49,029 nt of DNA, from assembly GCA_937990185.1 (NCBI GenBank), contig CALKBI010000072.1, forward strand, positions 1-49,029. The letters run 5' to 3'. Shown here in pieces: positions 44,319 to 49,029 of the stretch (its first letter is position 1; the number at the start of each line of letters is the position of its first letter). The notes under the pieces were generated by a model. That model did not search any database, was not told the origin of the DNA, and worked only from the letters and a program-made list of their open reading frames with translations. Made by a program: the position numbers and the translations under genes. The DNA comes from an uncultured Neomegalonema sp. GTDB lineage: Bacteria > Pseudomonadota > Alphaproteobacteria > Rhodobacterales > Rhodobacteraceae.

Positions 44319-44855
44319 ATGCACCGCATTTCATTTTTCCTTGGTCTTGTTGCCTTGCTTTTCACTCAAAGTGCTTTGGGACAATCACGACATGTCGATA
44401 GCCATGAGCATGGTAAGGGAACGCTGAACATAGCAATTGAAGGGAAGCTCATCCTTATGGAGCTTGAGGCTCCGGGTGCTGACATCGTTGGTTTCGAGCA
44501 TCCTGCGAAAAGTGTGACAGATCGAAACGCGATAAAGAATGCAAAAGCGGTGCTGAGCAAAGCAGACCAGATCTTCACATTACCAAAGTCTGCTGGTTGC
44601 GATTTAGAGCGCGCGGAAGTCGACTTGCTCAGAGAAGAACTCTCTGGCGATGATGCCGCGAACCACACCGAATTTTTTGCGATGTATCAATTCGGTTGCG
44701 CTGACCCTGATAAATTTTCTGAATTTGGACTGCCTTATTTCAGGGTGTTTCCGAATGCTCAGGAACTTTCGATTCAACTGATTACCCGTCAAGGCAGCGC
44801 CCGGTATGACGTTGGGCGAAACTCCGCGACAGTCAAAATCGGTGTTGGTGGCTGA
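44319..44855 (+). CDS. DUF2796 (ZrgA-like) periplasmic zinc-binding protein
   Basis: This 178-residue protein has a signal peptide (cleavage after ALGQ, near 22). It opens the mature part with a His-rich stretch (HVDSHEHGKG) running into LNIAIEGKLILMELEAPGADIVGFEH, the hallmark of DUF2796. The family includes ZrgA, a zinc-binding periplasmic protein of a Vibrio ABC uptake system. The two Zur boxes upstream support a zinc-starvation role. No zinc ABC ATPase or permease gene is adjacent, so it must work with a transporter encoded elsewhere or by another route. Its stop is 109 bp before the next gene. Confidence 0.85.
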   Translation: MHRISFFLGLVALLFTQSALGQSRHVDSHEHGKGTLNIAIEGKLILMELEAPGADIVGFEHPAKSVTDRNAIKNAKAVLSKADQIFTLPKSAGCDLERAEVDLLREELSGDDAANHTEFFAMYQFGCADPDKFSEFGLPYFRVFPNAQELSIQLITRQGSARYDVGRNSATVKIGVGG

Positions 44856-44882
44856 TCGAATATCAGGCCACCCGGCACGACG

Positions 44883-44960
44883 ATGTACCTTACTGCCGCG
44901 ACCACGATAGGCGTGCTCGCGGTTTCCATCTTCCCTTCCACACATTCCAATCGGAGATAA
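44883..44960 (+). CDS. Possible 25-residue hydrophobic micro-ORF in the zinc operon
   Basis: ATG 44883 opens 25 codons, a hydrophobic stretch (LTAATTIGVLAVSIF) ending in NRR, and closes with TAA at 44958-44960, just after the GGAG that should serve the next gene. Translation through it could couple the two larger genes. It has no clear ribosome-binding site, and nothing else supports its expression. Confidence 0.2.
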   Translation: MYLTAATTIGVLAVSIFPSTHSNRR

Positions 44961-44963
44961 GCT

Positions 44964-45743
44964 ATGCACAAGCATGGGGCTATTCTTGCTGCTATTTTCA
45001 CTGTTGCGCTCGGTTCGACACCGGGCAAAGCACAGGTGTTCGAAGTCATTCACCCTGATGTGGTTGAGGGCGGGTTTGAGTTCGAAATACTGAATGGCGT
45101 CGTCCTCGATGATGTCGACGACGGCGAGGAGAGATCAGGTCACGAGATTGCATTTGCTTACTCCCCGACAAGCTGGTGGAAAACCACGGCGGCGATTGAG
45201 ATTGCCAACCCGGAAGGGGAAGGCGGTGAATTTGAAGGGTTTGAATGGGAAAATGTTTTTCTTCTTCCGTTTGGTGAAGGCCATGGCGCGGGCCACAACC
45301 ACGATCATGATGAACACGGGTTCGTCGCACTTGAAGCGATTGGCATCTTTGCGGCTCTCGAAGTTCCGAATGAAGGTGGCATTGGGTCGGGCGCTGTTGA
45401 AATCGGGCCGATTGCCGAAGTCGCCTTCGGTCCTGTTGAAACCGTTGGAAACTTTCTGCTGGAAATTCCTTTCGAAGATGACGAGGAATTGGGCTTGGCT
45501 TTTGCTTTGCAAGCAAGCGTTCCGGTGTCCGAAAACATTGGTGTCGGATTCGAATATTTCGGCGAAATAGAAAACGCTTTTGAAGGGGAGAGCGAGGATT
45601 CCCACTTCATCGGTCCGGCGATCTTTACCGAGTTTGATGTAGGCAGAGGCCGTATTCTTGAACCGCGCTTTGCCGTCTTGTTCGGCTTGGGCAATGATAC
45701 GCCCGATGCTGTGGCGTCCTTGAACCTTGAGCTGAAGTTTTAG
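44964..45743 (+). CDS. His-rich secreted protein, probable outer-membrane beta-barrel, in Zur-controlled unit
   Basis: This 259-residue protein has a signal peptide (cleavage after GKAQ, near 24). It is very acidic and Gly-rich, with alternating hydrophobic segments and a C-terminal end LNLELKF (terminal Phe, the usual outer-membrane barrel signature). A GHGAGHNHDHDEHG stretch around 108-121 is well suited to binding zinc. I do not recognise a named family; it resembles generic transporter-like beta-barrel proteins found beside metal-uptake genes. GGAG 8 bases before ATG 44964 sets the start. It lies downstream of the DUF2796 gene with no terminator between them, so Zur control is inferred. 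A zinc-specific porin or surface zinc binder is the likely role. Confidence 0.6.
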   Translation: MHKHGAILAAIFTVALGSTPGKAQVFEVIHPDVVEGGFEFEILNGVVLDDVDDGEERSGHEIAFAYSPTSWWKTTAAIEIANPEGEGGEFEGFEWENVFLLPFGEGHGAGHNHDHDEHGFVALEAIGIFAALEVPNEGGIGSGAVEIGPIAEVAFGPVETVGNFLLEIPFEDDEELGLAFALQASVPVSENIGVGFEYFGEIENAFEGESEDSHFIGPAIFTEFDVGRGRILEPRFAVLFGLGNDTPDAVASLNLELKF

Positions 45744-45757
45744 GCCCCGATGGTAGC

Positions 45758-45791
45758 GCAAAAGACGTGTGCTGATGGCGGCGTCTTTTGC
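45758..45791. terminator. Hairpin after the zinc-responsive pair
   Basis: GCAAAAGACG (45758-45767) and CGTCTTTTGC (45782-45791) are perfect inverted repeats around a 14-base loop, placed 14 bp after the stop and 66 bp before the end of the convergent gene. The T-run lies inside the stem rather than after it, so it may act in both directions or by a Rho-assisted route. Confidence 0.6.
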
Positions 45792-45857
45792 TCCCTGAAA
45801 TAAGAACTGCACCGTTTAGGCAAATACTAAATACGCCCGATCTTAGAGGGAACCCGA

Positions 45858-46451
45858 TCAGTTGTCCGGGATTGGTTGTTCGGAAGGGATGATCTCTGCC
45901 GTGAAGATTTTCCGTAGGATGCGCGCTGGTGTGCCGTCTTTTTTATCGCCTTCATCAATGACGCGCTCATGGTAGATTTTGAACTCGTTATTGAGGCCGC
46001 AGACTTCATCGGACTTCATGACATGCTTTAAGCGGCCATAGCTGCCGGGGAGTTCCCGGCGAATAGCGATGCACCCGGTATCGACTTTTGCACCAAAAAG
46101 ATCGCGCTTTATCAAGACTTCCCGAAGCCCTGATTCATGCGGCCCGTGCCATTTATCATTCAGCCACGAATACGCCCGTACCGCGATTTGCGCGCCGCGC
46201 TTAAAGAAACACAGCCGTAACTCATTCCGGCTTGCATGTTCGGTTTCTGATACGGGTTGCGGGTCATTCCACAAAACAGTGCGCGCGTTTTCGGACGCTC
46301 CATACTGGTTCTCTTCATGAATTGCATTCACCGCGATGCAGATGTCGTTCTGAATGAAGGACGGGAGGCCGTCATTGGCGAATGCAGGCGTGCCGAATAG
46401 CGAAAGAGCTGTGGCAAGACCGAGCGTCCAGCGTGAACCAGTTTTGTGCAT
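45858..46451 (-). CDS. Secreted protein of unknown function
   Basis: This 197-residue protein has a signal peptide (cleavage after PAFA, near 25). The mature part contains five Cys, including CIAV, LCFF, CIAI and VCGL, which could form disulfides. No family is recognised. Residues NDKWHG and RRELPGSYGRLKHVM stand out, without a catalytic motif. ATG 46451 follows GGGAG eight bases upstream; ATG 46466 is in frame but lacks a site. It is convergent with the zinc-responsive gene pair and lies downstream of a 485-bp gene-free stretch. Confidence 0.7.
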   Translation of the reverse strand: MHKTGSRWTLGLATALSLFGTPAFANDGLPSFIQNDICIAVNAIHEENQYGASENARTVLWNDPQPVSETEHASRNELRLCFFKRGAQIAVRAYSWLNDKWHGPHESGLREVLIKRDLFGAKVDTGCIAIRRELPGSYGRLKHVMKSDEVCGLNNEFKIYHERVIDEGDKKDGTPARILRKIFTAEIIPSEQPIPDN

Positions 46452-46936
46452 CTTCAATACTCCCAAAGAGTACGCGGATCATGCGCTCACTCCATGGGCG
46501 GGTTTAGATTTGGAGCCGGTTTCAACCCGCCGGAGCAATATGCAGTCTATCAAATTAACCATGTGCCGAAACATGCGTGTTCAGCACATGGTAGTCTGTG
46601 CAAGTTACGCACATTTTCTTTGAGAATGCGTATGATTGATTGGGTTTTTGACCGCAACTTTTTGCGAGCAGGGCGTGGGCCTTGCCGAAGCGTTGATTGC
46701 GGCTTCGCTGTTATCATCATGCGGAGAGAGGCGATTCTCAATCAGGTGGTTTTTTAAATCGGCGAATCGCGTTCGTCGTGATCGCGTGTTCGTAAGCGAG
46801 CGATTCTCCATAGGGATCATGCGCGATCGTTGATTTTCAAGAAAAGCGCGATGGATTTAAGGGTTTTACCCGAGTTTCACGGTGATTTTGCCAGTCAAGT
46901 TGAGGGTTTTCTCTGAATTACCCAGAGTTTTCCCTC
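46452..46936. other. Gene-free stretch with hairpins
   Basis: No convincing gene was found in these 485 bp; short open frames have no ribosome-binding sites or recognisable content. It contains a TTAACCAT motif at 46555-46562 and a 35-base stem-loop, ACCATGTGC (46558-46566) with GCACATGGT (46584-46592), with an inner ACA/TGT stem and TGCG loop. At its right end a symmetrical double stem abuts the M23 stop: GAGGG-TTTT-CTCTG (46902-46915) with CAGAG-TTTT-CCCTC (46923-46936). The last element may be a terminator, though its T runs sit inside. Confidence 0.6.
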
Positions 46937-48730
46937 TTATTCCGCTGTAGCGAGACGGGTCTTTTCACGCATGAGGCTGAGAGCAATTTCGACCCGAGAA
47001 ACGCGCACTTTGAAGGCGCTAAGCGCGGAGCCTGATAAGCCTTTTACCGGACCAAAATCCGCTATTTTCAATGGGTTAATCTGGTTGCCATTTTTCAGAA
47101 TTTCAAAATGAAGGTGCGGTCCGGTCGAGCGACCAGTGCTGCCGACATATCCGATAATGTCACCTTGGCGCACGCGATCTCCATATTTGAGAGTTGGCGC
47201 ATATTTCGACAGATGAGCGTACGCCGTTTCGTAAGTGCTGTTGTGACGGATGCGGATATATTTTCCGTAACCGCCATTTCTCCCAATAGAATCAACGATC
47301 CCATCACCGGCGGCGAAAATTGGTGTCCCTGTCCGCGCCCTGAAATCCGTCCCACGGTGCATTTTGCTATAGCCCAACACAGGATGGATTCTCATTCCAA
47401 AATGCGAGGAAATCTGCGCTCCCGCGAGCGGCGTCCGCATCAAAGTTCGCTTGTTTGTCTTGCCGGTCGCATCAAAATAACCAGTTTCACCGGTTACGTC
47501 ATCAACCCCGCGATAGAGCGCTATTTCGCTGCCTCGATTCGTGAGTTTCGCGTAGAGAATATCGCCATACGCACCGTTCGGCTTCTTCTCAAACAAAGCT
47601 TCGAAATGATCGCCCTGTCTAAGATCGCGTTCAAAATCAACGCTGTAGCGGAAGATATCTGAAAGAGCTTTCGTTTCTCCAGCAGTAAGTCCTGCCTTCG
47701 CAGCGGAGGAATATAAGCTAGAAGAAATATTCCCTTCGATCAGGACCGTATCATCCTGTTTTCCTGTAACGGATAAGATCTCTTGCTCGATCACGGGTTC
47801 AGCAACGGTCACGTTCGCCGCGTTTTCGACAGTATTATCAAGCGATTCCCATAAGGACTCAGTATCCCCATCCCATCGTAGCTCAACAGGTGGCTGGCCA
47901 AATTGGCGTAGTCGAACTCCGAGCAGCTGATTATCATCTGGCGACAGCATCGCGATATCGATTTCATCACCCTCGAAGAGCAAATCGGTAATATTATCAG
48001 CGCGTAAAGCAACCATAGTTGCTTTTTGATCATTTTCGCTCAACTCGGCTCGAGATAAGATCGCTTCAAGAGTTTCACCAGCGCCAGCTTTGAACGAAGC
48101 AACTACGGGACCTGCTTCTAAACCATTAATTTCAGGAAGAGAATCCAATGCGTTTGGTTGGCCAAGCGTATCTTCCAAAGGCCTTGGTTCAAATGCCGGT
48201 AGTTGGTCAAGGATTGGCGCTTTAAGAGCACTCCAGTCATCGCTTGGAGTAGCAAGACTGGCTATCTCAACTGTTCGGTGCCCCCAGGATTGAGTTTTAA
48301 TTGCTGAATCAACAGCTTTTAAATCATCCGATAGGTCTAACTGTACTGATGGGGTTTCCCTGAGTTTTGGGAGGATATGAGCGACGATAACCCTATCATT
48401 GTTATCATATAGGCCATCACCGATTGGAAGATCCTTATGTTTTGGCGATGTAAGGTCTTCTGGTAGTTCTGTGTCAGCCGTCACAGGCTCCGCAGCCAGT
48501 CCATGTTCTTTTTCGATCAAAGTCCCAAACTGAGTCGGAATAAAAGAATGATCCAAAAGCCGATGTGCATTCTGAGTTCGATCAAATTCGACTTCTGGCG
48601 CTCGACCCGCAAGAACTACGGTCGTCGAAACAACTGCACCTACAGTCATAACCACTGATTTATGCAGCACAGTTCGCCGCAAAAGCAGCGATATTAACCG
48701 CGATTTTGAGTGGGGCGCATGGAATATCAT
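46937..48730 (-). CDS. M23-family metallopeptidase (murein endopeptidase)
   Basis: This 597-residue envelope protein has a membrane anchor near 24-42 (VVMTVGAVVSTTVVLAG) and an N-terminal region of unknown fold. An OapA/LysM-like portion near 215-300 contains LEAILSRAELSENDQK, and the M23 domain near 430-560 follows. It carries the zinc-site pattern HRGTDFRA, then AYAHLSKY and HLHFEILKNG. It most likely cleaves peptidoglycan cross-links, like MepM. The N-terminal third is longer than in E. coli MepM. It is transcribed away from the rRNA-operon promoter at the right edge. Confidence 0.9.
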   Translation of the reverse strand: MIFHAPHSKSRLISLLLRRTVLHKSVVMTVGAVVSTTVVLAGRAPEVEFDRTQNAHRLLDHSFIPTQFGTLIEKEHGLAAEPVTADTELPEDLTSPKHKDLPIGDGLYDNNDRVIVAHILPKLRETPSVQLDLSDDLKAVDSAIKTQSWGHRTVEIASLATPSDDWSALKAPILDQLPAFEPRPLEDTLGQPNALDSLPEINGLEAGPVVASFKAGAGETLEAILSRAELSENDQKATMVALRADNITDLLFEGDEIDIAMLSPDDNQLLGVRLRQFGQPPVELRWDGDTESLWESLDNTVENAANVTVAEPVIEQEILSVTGKQDDTVLIEGNISSSLYSSAAKAGLTAGETKALSDIFRYSVDFERDLRQGDHFEALFEKKPNGAYGDILYAKLTNRGSEIALYRGVDDVTGETGYFDATGKTNKRTLMRTPLAGAQISSHFGMRIHPVLGYSKMHRGTDFRARTGTPIFAAGDGIVDSIGRNGGYGKYIRIRHNSTYETAYAHLSKYAPTLKYGDRVRQGDIIGYVGSTGRSTGPHLHFEILKNGNQINPLKIADFGPVKGLSGSALSAFKVRVSRVEIALSLMREKTRLATAE

Positions 48731-48899
48731 CCTGCAACTTCCGATTTACTGCTCAAGCTACTTGGTCCGATCAATAATTAAATTGTCAGGCCATCCTTTT
48801 ATATTCCACGAAGGATTGCAGATTAACGTCTGAAATGTCAACGTCTCCGTCGGATTTGCTGTCCAGATCAAAAAAAATCGAAGTTTTTGTATTTTCTCC

Positions 48900-49029
48900 T
48901 TGCGGGAATTTGAATGAGGACCTAGAACCCGCCCTCCAGACGCGGCGCTTTAGTGAAGTGTCTGGTAGGTTCGTTTGGGCCGAAGCTCTTTGAAATTGAT
49001 AATGTAATGAAGGGATATGCGGGCGGCTT
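48900..49029 (+). promoter_or_regulatory. rRNA operon promoter and leader (boxA), 16S beyond window
   Basis: TTGCGG at 48900-48905 is followed after 17 bases by TAGAAC at 48923-48928, behind an A/T-rich UP-like tract (48870-48897). The leader contains a boxA-like GCTCTTTGAAATTG at 48985-48998 and ends with GAAGGGATATGCGGGCGGC, the sequence usually seen before 16S rRNA in alphaproteobacteria. The 16S gene itself is outside the window. Confidence 0.75.

Noticed and set aside
45135..45812. 225-residue minus-strand open frame
   Set aside because: Antisense to the His-rich secreted protein; that plus-strand frame has a signal peptide and ribosome-binding site, while this one has neither.

Overview
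The window looks like a chromosomal segment of a free-living, aerobic alphaproteobacterium. The evidence is the cell-cycle regulator SciP (DUF1153) next to mnmA, a CpdR-type receiver divergent from an N-formylglutamate amidohydrolase, a DNA polymerase IV with an N-terminal zinc ribbon, CtrA-like TTAA-N7-TTAA boxes, alphaproteobacterial-type Zur boxes, and a right edge that reads like an rRNA-operon leader (boxA-like GCTCTTTGAA). Base composition seems even at about 50-55% G+C by eye. Family-level placement (Hyphomonadaceae- or Rhodobacterales-like) is only a guess. There is no prophage, insertion sequence or CRISPR array.

Layout. 1-4057: a tight plus-strand catabolic operon with the tail of an MttB-family methyltransferase, an HpbD-like enolase-superfamily epimerase, two SDR dehydrogenases and an FAD amine oxidoreductase, probably for a methylated amino acid such as a proline or hydroxyproline betaine. 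4069-5917: a histidine kinase coupled to a secreted sulfite-oxidase-fold protein that has no cysteine. 6054-8883: a membrane hydroxylase, a lipoprotein lytic transglycosylase and an AEC transporter. 9161-11992: hspQ, then sciP coupled to a degenerate FlhF-like pseudo-GTPase, and mnmA. 12000-21413: two glutathione-transferase-type enzymes, a polar amino-acid ABC transporter, a BON lipoprotein, RidA, a MoxR ATPase, a quinone oxidoreductase and an esterase. 21469-24201: YifB/ComM, a stand-alone receiver and a DUF599 protein. 24334-28414: glcD-(small membrane ORF)-glcE-glcF, glycolate oxidase. 28468-34583: gltBD. 34584-36229: an hsp20 gene under a sigma32-type promoter, rpmJ, tRNA-Val and a cpdR gene whose receiver active site is lost. 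36388-39482: N-formylglutamate amidohydrolase, a candidate small RNA, and pyrF-dinB. 39578-41232: a TolA-like Ala/Glu repeat protein built on eight 51-bp tandem repeats, and a Tat-exported YcbK/M15 protein. 41479-44109: clpB behind a heat-shock promoter. 44236-45743: a Zur-box-controlled pair, a DUF2796 zinc-binding periplasmic protein and a His-rich envelope protein. 45858-49029: a secreted protein of unknown function, a large M23 peptidase and the rRNA-operon promoter and leader.

The most interesting items are: (a) the cpdR gene at its usual locus with the phospho-acceptor Asp, acidic pocket and conserved Lys all replaced, while the C-terminal Ala-Ala is kept; (b) sciP overlapping the start of a P-loop-less FlhF/SRP-GTPase relative; (c) the Zur-controlled DUF2796/His-rich protein pair; (d) an approximately 80-nt candidate sRNA with its own promoter, three hairpins and an exposed CCUCCC anti-Shine-Dalgarno motif; (e) the MttB/HpbD-like betaine operon; and (f) a small membrane ORF translationally interlocked between glcD and glcE.
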